From an uncultured Porphyromonas sp. (GTDB taxonomy: Bacteria; Bacteroidota; Bacteroidia; Bacteroidales; Porphyromonadaceae), in assembly GCF_905372525.1 (NCBI RefSeq), contig NZ_CAJPPN010000002.1, forward strand, positions 62,001 to 126,000: DNA of 64,000 nucleotides, read 5' to 3'. Below, in pieces: positions 34,847 through 44,634 of the stretch. Position numbers and translations under genes: made by a program. Position 1 is the first letter of the stretch. Every line of letters starts with the position of its first letter. Under the pieces are notes generated by a model, which made no database searches, had not been told where the DNA came from, and worked only from the letters and a program-made list of their open reading frames with translations.

Positions 34847-35467
34847 CTAGATCTTGAGCCCTAGCCCTAGGGTAAATGTTGCGTTCTTGAAGCTATTCTT
34901 ATCACTGATCTGTAGCTTCCTCAGCGTGGAGTTCTCCTTATCCAAGGTATTGATCAGACCATGCGTATAGCGTAGGTCTATGAATAGTCCCTTAGTGATC
35001 AGGAACTCGGCACCGAGGCCTATCCCGAAGTCAATAGAAGCAAAGCTATCCCTACTGAGCTTCACAGAGTTTCCCCCGAGGGCGAGCTCCTGAGATGGAG
35101 TACCGACGAGGAAGCCCAGCTGAGGGCCAGCCATAAAGGAGAGATTACCTACACGGAGCTTAGCCATCACAGGGATGTTGATGTAGCTCGTCTTGAGGCG
35201 TAGGGAGAGCGTCTGTCCTAGACGAGTCACCTCCCAGCTAGCACCCTGCTGGCTATAGAGCACCTCGGGCTGTAGGGCGAGGTAGGAGGTCACGGGTAGC
35301 TCGGCGAGAGCCCCTATGTAGAAGCCTCCTCGTCCCTTCATATCGACACCATCGATCTTAGCACCATTGAGGGTGGAGTAGCCGAAGCCCCCCTTTACCC
35401 CAAAGCTCTGAGCGTGGAGCCCAAGCGTGGAGAGTAGGAGGAGGGACATTGCAAATAGTTTCTTCAT
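34847..35467 (-). CDS. outer-membrane beta-barrel protein (porin-like, PorT/OmpA-like barrel family)
   Basis: About 206 residues. The ATG at 35467 opens a signal peptide MKKLFAMSLLLLSTLGLHAQ; the frame upstream lacks one. The mature part is a run of amphipathic strands (FGVKGGFGYSTLNG, GFYIGALAELPV, ALQPEVLYSQQGA, LSFMAGPQLGFLVG, LFIDLRYTHGLIN) ending in the barrel-closing FTLGLGLKI. This matches the Bacteroidota outer membrane beta-barrel family. No enzymatic role is predicted. Confidence 0.85.
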   Translation of the reverse strand: MKKLFAMSLLLLSTLGLHAQSFGVKGGFGYSTLNGAKIDGVDMKGRGGFYIGALAELPVTSYLALQPEVLYSQQGASWEVTRLGQTLSLRLKTSYINIPVMAKLRVGNLSFMAGPQLGFLVGTPSQELALGGNSVKLSRDSFASIDFGIGLGAEFLITKGLFIDLRYTHGLINTLDKENSTLRKLQISDKNSFKNATFTLGLGLKI

Positions 35468-35666
35468 CTTATTGTTCTTACTCTGAATTATTGGGGCTAC
35501 AGCCCCATGGACGACATTGTTTCTCGTTACCTTAGCTAAACGGAGGAAGAGGGCTAGATGGTATGCAGTGGGTTGGATGGCACGGAGCATAGGACATAGT
35601 CCCCCCCTTGCCACGGATAGAATATGCGGATATTAGTCCCTCGGCTAGAAAGCTTCTTGAGAGGAG

Positions 35667-36746
35667 TTAGACAGCTAGAGAGCGGAAGAGGTCGGCGAAG
35701 ATCTCCGTATAACGCTCAGGGCTGAAGTCACGTGCTATACGCTCCCGTCCTAGACGTCCCATAGCTCTACGCTCCTCGGGGTGCTCTAGCATCCAAAGGA
35801 TAGCCTTAGCCAGCGCTTCGGGATCTTGGGCAGGTGCGAGTAGCCCTGTCTCACCCGGTAGGATCAAGTCCCTACTACCCGGGATGTCACTGACGATCGT
35901 GGGCAGAGACAGAGACATTGCCTCACGTACGACACGTGGAGAGGCATCACGCCAGCTCGGGAGGACATAGACATCGGAGGCAGCCATATAGCGCATAGCC
36001 TCGGGTCGCTCACCGAGGAAGAGAATATTGGAGGCAATCGGACTGGACTGGACGAAGAGCCGCTCGTGCTCATCATAGTCTCCCACTAGCGTTAGTCCGA
36101 TCCTATCATCCTGAAGTAGTAGCATGGCTTCTAGTAGGGTGTGCAGCCCCTTGAAGGGACGCCCCCTATTGTTGGCGACCATCACCAGACGCAGGGACTT
36201 CCCCTGTAGCTCGGGTAGCTCGATGGGAGAGCGAAGAGCTTGATCAGCCCAGGGTAGAGAGAAGGGCTTGGTCGCCACCGTGAGCTTTGATGGAGAGAAG
36301 AAGGTGCTTAGGTAGGCTGCCACATGCTCCGTCTCACAGACGATATGATGTACCCGAGGGTTCAGGATACCGAGGTAGTAGGTAGGATCTGTACGACGAA
36401 TACGAGCTCCGGTCCCCCGGTAGGCGATATTCTTCACCGAGGAGAATAGGGTCGCTAGGAGTGCATTCGATAGCCCCGAGCTCCCCGGGGAGTAGGTGTG
36501 CGTGAAGTGATACTGACGCACATATCGGCGCAGGAGACGACACACTGGCAGATTTACCTTGCCCGTGATCGGGGGACAAGGTAGGTAGGTTACCCCCCGC
36601 TCAACGACAGCAGAGGCGATACCCTCCCGAGTCATGTACACCTCGAAGTCTGGAAGAGCCGCAAGCCCCTCCGCTAGGATGATCGTAGACTCATCGGCCT
36701 CACGATGGGTGATGAGTAGACGGATATTGGTCGCTGGATAAGACAT
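35667..36746 (-). CDS. glycosyltransferase, GT4 family
   Basis: A 359-residue GT-B fold transferase. The C-terminal Rossmann half shows RLVMVANNRGRPFKGLHTLLEA, ASDVYVLPSWRDASPRVVREAMS (E-x7-E type motif) and PGETGLLAPAQDPEALA. It probably adds a sugar in lipopolysaccharide or glycan assembly; donor and acceptor are unknown. It follows a terminator, so it is transcribed apart from mazG. Confidence 0.88.
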   Translation of the reverse strand: MSYPATNIRLLITHREADESTIILAEGLAALPDFEVYMTREGIASAVVERGVTYLPCPPITGKVNLPVCRLLRRYVRQYHFTHTYSPGSSGLSNALLATLFSSVKNIAYRGTGARIRRTDPTYYLGILNPRVHHIVCETEHVAAYLSTFFSPSKLTVATKPFSLPWADQALRSPIELPELQGKSLRLVMVANNRGRPFKGLHTLLEAMLLLQDDRIGLTLVGDYDEHERLFVQSSPIASNILFLGERPEAMRYMAASDVYVLPSWRDASPRVVREAMSLSLPTIVSDIPGSRDLILPGETGLLAPAQDPEALAKAILWMLEHPEERRAMGRLGRERIARDFSPERYTEIFADLFRSLAV

Positions 36747-36774
36747 CTATACTAGGATAGGAGAGATAAAAGAA

Positions 36775-36835
36775 GCTGACCTCACCACACCTCGCCCCTA
36801 GGATAATCACGGGGCAATGGTGTAGTGAGGTCAGC
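36775..36835. terminator. terminator between mazG and the GT4 gene
   Basis: GCTGACCTCAC and GTGAGGTCAGC pair, with an inner GCCCC/GGGGC stem and a few mismatches between. It lies just downstream of the mazG operon on the minus strand. Confidence 0.75.
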
Positions 36836-36867
36836 AGTTAGATCAGCATATCGAGAGAGAGGGAAGA

Positions 36868-37662
36868 CTAAGCCTTAGGCTCGAGAGCCTTTGCCTCCTC
36901 CCAGAGGGCATCCATCTCACCAAGGGTCATATCCTTGATAGAGCGACCCTGCTCTTTGGCTTTTGCCTCTATATAGCCGAAGCGATGAATAAACTTCTCA
37001 TTCGTACGGCTAAGGGCATTGTCGGGATTGATCTTGTACTTACGAGCAGCATTGATCACACTGAAGAGGAAGTCTCCGAGCTCTGCCTCCATGGCATCGG
37101 CATCATGGTGAGCTACGGCCTCGCGAAGCTCCTGGAGCTCCTCCTCGACCTTAGCCCAGACGTCCTCGGGCTTCTCCCAGTCGAAGCCCACACCACGAGC
37201 CTTATCTTGTATACGATAGGCCTTGATGAGGGTAGGTAGGGAATCGGGGACACCCGAGAGGACGGTCTTATTACCATCCTTCTCCTTTTGCTTTAGCTCT
37301 TCCCATCGCTCTAGAACAATATCGGTACTCTCGGCCGTAGCCTCCCCATAGACATGGGGGTGACGGTAGATGAGCTTATCACAGAGCGCATGCGAGACAT
37401 CAGCGATATCGTAGAGCCCCTTCTCCTCACCTATACGGCTGTAGAAGACGATATGCAGGAGGACATCCCCGAGCTCCTTCTTGATCTCCTCGGGCTCTCC
37501 CCTGAGGAGAGCATCGGAGAGCTCATAGACCTCCTCGATGGTATTCGTGCGAAGGCTCTCGTTGGTCTGCTCCCTATCCCAAGGGCACTCGACACGCAGG
37601 CGCTCCAGCACGTCTAGTAGACGGCTGAAGGCTGCGAGCTTCTCTTCTCTTGTATGAGACAT
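36868..37662 (-). CDS. mazG: nucleoside triphosphate pyrophosphohydrolase MazG
   Basis: It hydrolyses NTPs and dNTPs to monophosphates as house-cleaning. It has two MazG domains: the first with CPWDREQTNESLRTNTIEEVYEL and EELGDVLLHIVF-type EExxE/ExxD metal motifs, the second with AELGDFLFSVINAARKYKINPDNAL. The 264-residue length fits. It begins one base after dsbD ends, so the two are co-transcribed. Confidence 0.94.
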   Translation of the reverse strand: MSHTREEKLAAFSRLLDVLERLRVECPWDREQTNESLRTNTIEEVYELSDALLRGEPEEIKKELGDVLLHIVFYSRIGEEKGLYDIADVSHALCDKLIYRHPHVYGEATAESTDIVLERWEELKQKEKDGNKTVLSGVPDSLPTLIKAYRIQDKARGVGFDWEKPEDVWAKVEEELQELREAVAHHDADAMEAELGDFLFSVINAARKYKINPDNALSRTNEKFIHRFGYIEAKAKEQGRSIKDMTLGEMDALWEEAKALEPKA

Positions 37663-37663
37663 C

Positions 37664-39763
37664 TTACTTCTTGCGAGCTGAGTATTCTGCTAGCCCAGCC
37701 TTGAGGAAGTCCATATAGGCGGGTACATCTTCGTTATAGGCGTAAGAGGAGGCAAGGGGCTTACCCTCATTGTCTAGTAGGACATAGAAGGGCTGAGCAT
37801 TCGCACCGAACTTCATACGCTGTAGATAGCTCCACTTGTCTCCGACTGTACGTAGCTTGATCTTCTTGCCGGCTTCTTCGACTTCGATAGGCTCAGGGAG
37901 AGCAGTCTTCTCATCGACCATGAGGGTGATGAGGACATAGTCGTTGTCAAGGGTCGCCTTGACATTGGCATCGGTCCATACGGAGGCCTCCATCTTACGG
38001 CAGTTCACACAGCCATAGCCCGAGAAGTCTATCATCACAGGCTTGCCGACCTGCTTGGCGTAGGCCATACCCGTCTCGTAGTCGGAGAACTGAGCGTGTA
38101 CCTCACCCTTGTAGAGGTTGAGATCCTGCGTGCTCAGCGGAGGAGAGAAGGCGCTGATGGCTCGGAGAGGTGCTCCTACCAGCCCAGGCACCATGTAGAG
38201 CGCAAAGGCAAACGAGACTATAGCGAGGAAAAGTGCTGGGATGGGGGTCTTCTCCTGAGGTGTATCGTGGGGGAAGCGGATCTTACCTATCAGGTACAGC
38301 CCGAGCAGAGTGAAGATCACGATCCAGAGCGAGAGGAAGACCTCACGGTCTAGGATATGCCACCCGTAGGCAAGGTCTGCGACGGAGAGGAACTTCAGCG
38401 CTAGAGCTAGCTCGATAAAGGCTAGTACGACCTTCACCGAGTTGAGCCAGCCACCGCTCTTCGGCATAGACTGCAGGAGGTTGGGGAAGATAGCGAAGAG
38501 CGTGAAGGGAAGCGCAAGTGCTAGAGCAAAGCCAAGCATCCCTATAGCAGGAGCCAAGATCCCTGTGGAGGATGTCGCCGCCTGTACCAGCAGTGTCCCA
38601 ATGATAGGACCGGTGCAGGAAAAGGAGACGAGAGACAGGGTAAAGGCCATGAAGAAGATGCTCACCAGGCCAGAGGCAGAGTCGGCCTTTTGGTCCATCT
38701 TACTCGTCCATGATGCGGGTAGAACCAGCTCGAAAGCCCCAAAGAAGGAGACAGCAAAGAAGACGAGTAGGAGGAAGAAGGCGATATTGAAGTACGCATT
38801 CGTCGCTAGGTCATTCAATGCACTCGCACCAAAGGCTCCGGAGACAGCGAGCCCTAGAGCCACATAAATAACGATGATAGAGATACCATAGAGGACGGCA
38901 TCACGGATCCCCTTCTTCCTATCCTTGGAACGCTTGAGGAAGAAGCTCACCGTCATCGGGATCATTGGCCATACGCAGGGCGTAACGAGGGCAACGAGGC
39001 CTCCGAGGAAGCCCCCCACGAGGAGCATCCAGAGCGACCCCTCAGCTTGGTTTAGAGCCTTATCCCCATATGCCTTTAGCTCTGGGATCACAGGTGCCCA
39101 CAGATCGGAGACGGCCCCTTGGGCTGTCTCTTGGTTTGCCGATAGCGTATCTGGGGCAGATGTGGTGCTATCGGCCGAGGGCTCCCCCATGATGGGGGTT
39201 GGAGCTTGGGGGGCTTGGGACTCAGCAGTGGCTGTAGGTGCTGCACCTGCGAGCTTACCTAGATCCTTAGCCTGGACAGAGAAGTCCCAGTTGCTTGGGC
39301 TTAGGCAACGCTCATCATCGCAAGCCATATGGCGGATAGCCCCCTCGAAGGCAAACTTCGTCGGATCAGTAATGCGGATCTTCTGGCGGAAGGTTACCTT
39401 ACCGCTGAAGAAGCGTAGGTTCATCTCGAAGTTGGGGTCATACTTCTCTATGGGCTTCGTGTCAGAGGTTAGCTTACCGACGAGCTCTGCTCCAGAGATC
39501 TTATCTACGAGTAGATGAGTCGGGGTGGGCCCCCCTGCAGGGAGATCAGTGGCATAGAGATGCCAATTAGGCTTGATGGTGGCCGTCAGGACGATCGTCT
39601 TCTCCGTCGGCGAGTTGTCCTCTACGGAACGTGTCCACTTGACGACATCACTTATGATCTGTGCTTGTGCCCCTAGGAGGGTCATCAGGGCAAGCGCGAC
39701 ACCGAGAGTGCCCCTCCTCAGGTAACGAAGGAGAGGAGCCGAGGCCTTGTGTTCAGTCTTCAT
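37664..39763 (-). CDS. dsbD: thiol:disulfide interchange protein DsbD
   Basis: It carries electrons from cytoplasmic thioredoxin to the periplasm. It has a signal peptide (about 1-35), an N-terminal DsbD-alpha domain (about 40-175, with MACDDERCLSPSNWDF), a low-complexity Pro/Ala/Thr linker, and an eight-helix transmembrane core (about 240-540, with the Cys in TPCVWPMIPMTV and SFSCTGPIIG). A C-terminal thioredoxin domain has CVNC near residue 585. All redox Cys pairs are present. Confidence 0.95.
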   Translation of the reverse strand: MKTEHKASAPLLRYLRRGTLGVALALMTLLGAQAQIISDVVKWTRSVEDNSPTEKTIVLTATIKPNWHLYATDLPAGGPTPTHLLVDKISGAELVGKLTSDTKPIEKYDPNFEMNLRFFSGKVTFRQKIRITDPTKFAFEGAIRHMACDDERCLSPSNWDFSVQAKDLGKLAGAAPTATAESQAPQAPTPIMGEPSADSTTSAPDTLSANQETAQGAVSDLWAPVIPELKAYGDKALNQAEGSLWMLLVGGFLGGLVALVTPCVWPMIPMTVSFFLKRSKDRKKGIRDAVLYGISIIVIYVALGLAVSGAFGASALNDLATNAYFNIAFFLLLVFFAVSFFGAFELVLPASWTSKMDQKADSASGLVSIFFMAFTLSLVSFSCTGPIIGTLLVQAATSSTGILAPAIGMLGFALALALPFTLFAIFPNLLQSMPKSGGWLNSVKVVLAFIELALALKFLSVADLAYGWHILDREVFLSLWIVIFTLLGLYLIGKIRFPHDTPQEKTPIPALFLAIVSFAFALYMVPGLVGAPLRAISAFSPPLSTQDLNLYKGEVHAQFSDYETGMAYAKQVGKPVMIDFSGYGCVNCRKMEASVWTDANVKATLDNDYVLITLMVDEKTALPEPIEVEEAGKKIKLRTVGDKWSYLQRMKFGANAQPFYVLLDNEGKPLASSYAYNEDVPAYMDFLKAGLAEYSARKK

Positions 39764-39817
39764 AATCTATGATTTGTGCTAAATGTTAGTCTATGCTTTG
39801 AGCGCCTTCAAGCGGTA

Positions 39818-40825
39818 CTATCGGCCACGCTTAGGTTGTGCCTTCGCTCTCTTAACGTCTCTTGGGCTCATCTTCGTACGTAGCAGTCGGCGGAAGGATG
39901 ATGGTACTGGCTGACTGAAGTCTAGTAGCTCCCCCGTCACAGGATGCACTAGGCTCAGGTGGATGCCCTCTAGGGCGACGTACCCGAGCTCCTTCTCCGT
40001 AGACCCGTTGCGCCAATCTCCGACGATGGGGCAGTGTAGGGCTGCTAGCTGACGACGTAGGCGATTGTTGCGCCCCGAGGTCAGCTCTACAGAGAGCAGA
40101 CTTCGCGTGTCTCCTGTGGCCAGCGTGCGGTAGGTAGCACGTCCAGCCTCATGTGCATCCCCTGTCCTACGGGTATCTCCCCGCCGTCTATGCTCTTCCC
40201 GAGCCTTGGTGTCGGAGGCTGGTACTAGGACACCCTCGCTGGGCTCTGGCTGTCGCTCTGTCACCACCGCGAACTGCTGACGGCGACAATACCTCTGCCA
40301 GTCCTCGCTTAGGCGGGTCTGTAGTTCCCGACTCTTGGTGAAGACGACAAAGCCCGCGCTATCCTTATCTAGTCTGGTGATGTGGTAGACCTTAGCCTGG
40401 GGATTGAAGGCCTTTAGATGCTCCGAGAGCAGTCTTAGGACGGTCTTGTCCTTCTCCTCCCCGCTTGCGACGGTTGGGATACCCGTAGCCTTGCGGACAA
40501 TGATCAGGTACTCATCTTGGTAGATGATATCGACCTGAGGGTGCACGAGACGGCTGGGGAGGGGGGCTGGGTGTAGACACACGACATCTCCACCACTGAG
40601 GGGTGTATCAAACTGAGTCGTCGGGGCTCCATTGACCGAGATAAAACGATCGTGTAGGAGCTGCTTGATCGTCGTCCGGCTCTTATCTGAGAGCGAAGCG
40701 ATCAAGAAGGGCAGGAGAGTCCCCTCCTCAGCCACCGTCAGCTTCAGGAGTTGCTTTCTACTACCAGGGACGGAGACTCGCTGCTTCGTCCTTGTCTTAG
40801 TAGGTTTCTTTATCTGTTCATCCAT
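39818..40825 (-). CDS. RluA-family pseudouridine synthase
   Basis: About 335 residues. An N-terminal S4 RNA-binding domain (about 40-90, RTTIKQLLHDRFISVNG) is followed by the RluA catalytic domain, with the active Asp in ITRLDKDSAGFVVF and DIIYQDEYLIIVRKATGIP before it. I chose the ATG at 40825. Target RNA site is unknown. A Lys/Arg-rich tail and a basic insertion (about residues 205-230) are present. Confidence 0.88.
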   Translation of the reverse strand: MDEQIKKPTKTRTKQRVSVPGSRKQLLKLTVAEEGTLLPFLIASLSDKSRTTIKQLLHDRFISVNGAPTTQFDTPLSGGDVVCLHPAPLPSRLVHPQVDIIYQDEYLIIVRKATGIPTVASGEEKDKTVLRLLSEHLKAFNPQAKVYHITRLDKDSAGFVVFTKSRELQTRLSEDWQRYCRRQQFAVVTERQPEPSEGVLVPASDTKAREEHRRRGDTRRTGDAHEAGRATYRTLATGDTRSLLSVELTSGRNNRLRRQLAALHCPIVGDWRNGSTEKELGYVALEGIHLSLVHPVTGELLDFSQPVPSSFRRLLRTKMSPRDVKRAKAQPKRGR

Positions 40826-40847
40826 TCTGATGGAGGATATTCCGAGG

Positions 40848-41204
40848 TTATTGTTGTTTTGATTTCTTATCTCCGATATAGAGCAGGATATTGCCATAGC
40901 ACATATACACCAACCCGAGGACTAGGAAGACGAGCCAGGCATTCTGGCCATAGGCATCGAAGAGCCCGAAGCGAGCTACCCCCGAGAGAGTAAAGAGTAG
41001 TCCGGAGAATACTCCCATGCGAGCCACACGGCGCACTAGACGAGGCTGATCCTTCATCGGGGCTAATACATAATACAAGGTGTACCCTACCCCACCGAGT
41101 GTATAGAGTACATCGAAGGCTACGTGATGGATCATCGCCAGTGCCGCCCCAGTCAGGAGCATCAGGACACTGACTATATATAGGTATTTGTACTTCCTAT
41201 CCAT
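40848..41204 (-). CDS. small four-helix membrane protein, unknown function
   Basis: A 118-residue protein with four hydrophobic segments (about 7-25, 30-48, 63-83 and 90-110) and a basic C-terminus. I do not recognise a named family. It lies in a dense operon between ftsB/divIC and the pseudouridine synthase, 11 and 22 bases from its neighbours, which supports it being real. Confidence 0.7.
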   Translation of the reverse strand: MDRKYKYLYIVSVLMLLTGAALAMIHHVAFDVLYTLGGVGYTLYYVLAPMKDQPRLVRRVARMGVFSGLLFTLSGVARFGLFDAYGQNAWLVFLVLGLVYMCYGNILLYIGDKKSKQQ

Positions 41205-41215
41205 ACGTCACTAGG

Positions 41216-41578
41216 TCATTTATCTTTAGCCTGCTCAGGGGGAGCAAGGACAAAGAGTTCCTCCCCAGGGGCATGCATATAGTACTTCTCCCGAGCGATC
41301 CGCTCGATGTGCTCGGGATTGTTGCGGATCTCACTGAGGCGAGCACTATCGGCCTCGTAGCGGGGACGATAGTAGTTATACTCCTTCTCCAGGAAGGCCT
41401 TACGCTCCATGTGCCTCATATAGGAGAAGACCGTGCGCTCCCCGACAAAGAACGTAAAGACAATCGTCACCGCTCCGACGAGGACATAGCGAAGCCACGA
41501 GTAGCGACGACTAAGCCCAATGAGCTTCTGGTAACGGGTCTGAATAAAGCCTCGTAGAGTCTCCAGGGATGATACCAT
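41216..41578 (-). CDS. septum formation initiator, FtsB/DivIC family
   Basis: About 120 residues: a short cytoplasmic start, one membrane segment (about residues 29-46), a coiled coil (about 60-95), and the typical end IAREKYYMHAPGEELFVL. Such proteins bridge the FtsQLB complex in division. I chose the ATG at 41578; the longer frame overlaps menA. Confidence 0.87.
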   Translation of the reverse strand: MVSSLETLRGFIQTRYQKLIGLSRRYSWLRYVLVGAVTIVFTFFVGERTVFSYMRHMERKAFLEKEYNYYRPRYEADSARLSEIRNNPEHIERIAREKYYMHAPGEELFVLAPPEQAKDK

Positions 41579-41618
41579 GATCAATATACTGCTAGAATAG
41601 TCTATATACGGGAGGTGT

Positions 41619-42518
41619 TCAGACCTCACAGCCACGCAGGAGAAGCATAGCTCCGATGAGGAGTGCTAGGAAGAAGACATTCCGAGCCGTCCAGCCTAGG
41701 ACTCGATTGAGCTCAGCACCCTGCGCCACCTGTAGAGCCCGGTGTGCGTGTGTGAAGAGGAAGACATAGGGGAGCAAGAGTAACATCCCCCAGAAGGAGT
41801 AGATCGGATAGAGCAAGCCCATAGAGAGCAGGCCGAGTGTGAGGTAGAAGCGGGGAGCAAAGTCCTGTCCCATGCGGACGATGAGCGTTCGCTTGCCCAC
41901 CTTACGATCCTCCGCTACGTCTCGGTAGTTATTGACGACAAGGATATTCATACTCGCTAGTCCGATCGCCGTGGCTAGATGCCAGAGGGTCAGATCCATC
42001 ACCGTTCCCCTAAGAATATAGAAGCTCGTCACGGTCGGCACCCAGCCAAAGAAGATGAGCACAGCTACATCTCCCAGCCCATGATAAGACAGAGGATAGG
42101 GCCCACCCGAATAGGCGAAAATCCCGAGAACCACGAAGACCCCGACGAGGATCAGCCACCATGAGGAGAGTGCTACGAGCGTACCTCCAGCTCCGAGGAG
42201 CAGGAGTAGACTGAGGTACAGAGCACATCGCACCTCACCCTCCGTGAGTAGTCCCCGAGAGAGGGGACGTAGGGGGCCCGTGCGCTCCTGGGTATCTGCA
42301 CCCTTGTGGTAGTCAATCAGGTCGTTGGCGATGTTGCTCCCGATCTGAGCAGAGACAGCGACGACGATTAGGAGTACGACCTTCACCCAGTCGAGAGACC
42401 CTAGACTAGCTGCATAGAAGAGAGCGACCAATACAGAGCTAAGCCCAGAGAAGAGGGTACGAGGACGTGTGAGTCCTAGCCATAGAGCACTGCGAGAGGG
42501 AGAGGTTGTAGTCACCAT
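41619..42518 (-). CDS. menA: 1,4-dihydroxy-2-naphthoate polyprenyltransferase
   Basis: It attaches a polyprenyl chain to DHNA in menaquinone synthesis. It is a UbiA-fold protein with about eight or nine membrane segments. The prenyl-diphosphate motif is NIANDLIDYHKGADT (NDxxDxxxD), and the second Asp motif is NNYRDVAEDRKVGKRTL. The ATG at 42518 is preferred over the GTG at 42521. Its start abuts the lysC stop. Confidence 0.94.
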   Translation of the reverse strand: MVTTTSPSRSALWLGLTRPRTLFSGLSSVLVALFYAASLGSLDWVKVVLLIVVAVSAQIGSNIANDLIDYHKGADTQERTGPLRPLSRGLLTEGEVRCALYLSLLLLLGAGGTLVALSSWWLILVGVFVVLGIFAYSGGPYPLSYHGLGDVAVLIFFGWVPTVTSFYILRGTVMDLTLWHLATAIGLASMNILVVNNYRDVAEDRKVGKRTLIVRMGQDFAPRFYLTLGLLSMGLLYPIYSFWGMLLLLPYVFLFTHAHRALQVAQGAELNRVLGWTARNVFFLALLIGAMLLLRGCEV

Positions 42519-42520
42519 CA

Positions 42521-43852
42521 CTATGAGCTGCGTCTGAAGAGGTGATCACTCAGTGCGAGCAGTGTGCGCCGCTTGTCCTCAGCCCCTACCAGCACCGTCA
42601 GATTATAGTCGCTCCCCCCGTAGGAGATCATTCGCACGGGGATCTCGCTGAGGGCATTGAGGATCTGAGCCTCAAATCCCACATTCTCCCACTCGAGGTC
42701 ACCGACGACGCATACGATCGTCAGGTCGTGCTCCTCCTCGATCGTCCCTAGCTGGCATAGTCCACTACGTAGGGACTCGGGGAGGGCTGGACGCTCGACA
42801 GTCAGCGAGACCGAAGCCTCGGTGGAGGCAATCATATCGATAGGGATACAGTGGTGCTCAAAGAGGGAGAAGACCTTGCCCATGAAGCTCCAGTGTGTGA
42901 GCTGGTGGTTGCTCCGAATACGAACCATCGTGATACCATCCTTCGCCGCCACCGCCTTGATCATATCCTTATCTGTGTCTAGGGAGATCAGGGTACCGGG
43001 CGCCTCGGGAGCGAGGGTATTCAGTAGACGTACGGGGATACTCCGCTTCTTGGCAGGCTGGATACAAGTGGGGTGTAGGATCTTCGCCCCGAAGTAGGCA
43101 AGCTCGGAGGCCTCCTCGAAGTGAAGACGTCGGACAGGCGAGGTAGCATCCACGTAGCGTGGATCGTTGTTGTGCATCCCGTCGATATCCGTCCATATCT
43201 GGATCTCATCCGCCACGAGTGCCGCCCCCACAAGTGTCGCCGTATAGTCGCTCCCTCCTCGCTGGAGGTTATCGATGTCTCCGAATGCATTGCGGCAGAT
43301 GTAGCCCTCGGTAATGAAGAGGCGTGTACCCTGTGGAGCATGACTGATCAGACGCCTCAGGTGACGCTCGATGAAGGCCTCATCAGGCTCGGCCTGCTTG
43401 TCCGTACGCATGTACTCTAGTGCGGGTAGCCCTACGGCATGCACCCCTCTATCGGCGAGGTGGCGGAGCATCATAGCTGTACTTAGGAGCTCTCCACGGG
43501 CTAAGATCTTCTTCTCATCAAAGAGGGTGAAGGTCTCGGCATAGCAGATCTGCTCGAGGAAGAAGAACGTCTCATTGACCAGCGTCCAGGCCTTGTCGTA
43601 GCTCTTGGCATCGGAGAAGAGCAGGCGCGTCTCCTCCTCGTACTTGCGCTTGAGCTTCGTGAGGATCGTCAGTGCCTCATGCCTATGATGAGCCATCAGC
43701 TGGCGACCGATCTCCACGAGTGCATTCGTCGTACCAGCCATGGCAGATAAGACGACTACCTTGGGCTCATCTGTAGCAGTGATGAGGTCGGCTACGTGTC
43801 GGATACGCTGGGCGGAGGCGACAGAGGTGCCTCCAAACTTCATTACTTTCAC
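42521..43852 (-). CDS. lysC: aspartate kinase
   Basis: It phosphorylates aspartate at the head of the Lys, Thr and Met pathway. Signatures include MKVMKFGGTSVASAQRI at the N-terminus, VVLSAMAGTTNALVE, ITEGYICRN, LQRGGSDYTATLVGAALVADEIQIWTDIDGM and a C-terminal pair of ACT domains (about 310-440) for feedback control. It is monofunctional (443 residues) with no homoserine dehydrogenase fused. Confidence 0.95.
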   Translation of the reverse strand: MKVMKFGGTSVASAQRIRHVADLITATDEPKVVVLSAMAGTTNALVEIGRQLMAHHRHEALTILTKLKRKYEEETRLLFSDAKSYDKAWTLVNETFFFLEQICYAETFTLFDEKKILARGELLSTAMMLRHLADRGVHAVGLPALEYMRTDKQAEPDEAFIERHLRRLISHAPQGTRLFITEGYICRNAFGDIDNLQRGGSDYTATLVGAALVADEIQIWTDIDGMHNNDPRYVDATSPVRRLHFEEASELAYFGAKILHPTCIQPAKKRSIPVRLLNTLAPEAPGTLISLDTDKDMIKAVAAKDGITMVRIRSNHQLTHWSFMGKVFSLFEHHCIPIDMIASTEASVSLTVERPALPESLRSGLCQLGTIEEEHDLTIVCVVGDLEWENVGFEAQILNALSEIPVRMISYGGSDYNLTVLVGAEDKRRTLLALSDHLFRRSS

Positions 43853-43885
43853 CTATCGATTCTTCTTTGTTCTATGCAGGGTATA

Positions 43886-44560
43886 CTAGAGGCTATCCAT
43901 CTCGATACAGCGTGCGGGGAAACGCTCCAGGACGAGCCTATTGTGGGTAGCCATGAGCACTGCCGTCCCCCGCTCCCGAGCCACATGGTGGAGGAGCTCG
44001 ACGATACCGAGGCCATTCTCTGCATCTAGGTTCCCCGTAGGCTCATCCGCTAGGATTAGGTCTGGTCCTCCGATGAGGGCTCGAGCGATGCATACACGCT
44101 GCTGTTCGCCCCCAGATAGCTCGTGAGGATACTTGTAGTCCTTACGCTCCAGCCCCACCTCCTGGAGTACCTCCTGGATCCGAGCCCTACGGTCTGCACC
44201 CCGACCGAAGCCAAAGGCACGTAGGACAATATCGAGGTTGTTATACACATCCAGATCTGGGAGGAGTCTGAAGTCCTGGAAGACAATCCCGATCCTACGT
44301 CTGAGGGCAGGGAGGGTACGACGTGTGACCTGTACCAGATCCATCCCCAAGACCATCGCATGTCCTTGCTTGATGGGAACCTCGGCGTAGATCGTCTTCA
44401 GCAGGGTGCTCTTACCCACCCCGACAGGACCTGTCAGATAGACAAACTCCCCAGCCTCCAGCCGAAGGCTGAAGTCCTCGAAGATGATATGTTCATGCCG
44501 AGTGATCTGGACACCCTGAAAGTCTAATATAGGCGTTGCTTCTGCCATCTGGTGATGCAT
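43886..44560 (-). CDS. ftsE: cell division ATP-binding protein FtsE
   Basis: The ABC ATPase of the FtsEX complex, which activates peptidoglycan hydrolases at the septum. Walker A is GPVGVGKST, the signature is LSGGEQQR, Walker B is LILADEPTGNLD, and the small size of 224 residues fits FtsE. A LolD-type ATPase is an alternative, since LolD is similar and LolC/E-like permeases are at 14 and 63.6 kb. ftsX is not adjacent. It is the first gene of the long minus-strand operon. Confidence 0.8.
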   Translation of the reverse strand: MHHQMAEATPILDFQGVQITRHEHIIFEDFSLRLEAGEFVYLTGPVGVGKSTLLKTIYAEVPIKQGHAMVLGMDLVQVTRRTLPALRRRIGIVFQDFRLLPDLDVYNNLDIVLRAFGFGRGADRRARIQEVLQEVGLERKDYKYPHELSGGEQQRVCIARALIGGPDLILADEPTGNLDAENGLGIVELLHHVARERGTAVLMATHNRLVLERFPARCIEMDSL

Positions 44561-44578
44561 TCTATTGTTGTATGCTCA

Positions 44579-44586
44579 CAAAGATA
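44579..44586 (-). promoter_or_regulatory. -7 promoter box of the ftsE operon
   Basis: TATCTTTG on the minus strand, 18 bases before the ftsE ATG. Element copy D begins 48 bases behind it. Confidence 0.65.
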
Positions 44587-44634
44587 CACAAAGTGGCGTA
44601 TTCAGAGCGAACTACCATTCGCTCCCTTCAGAGG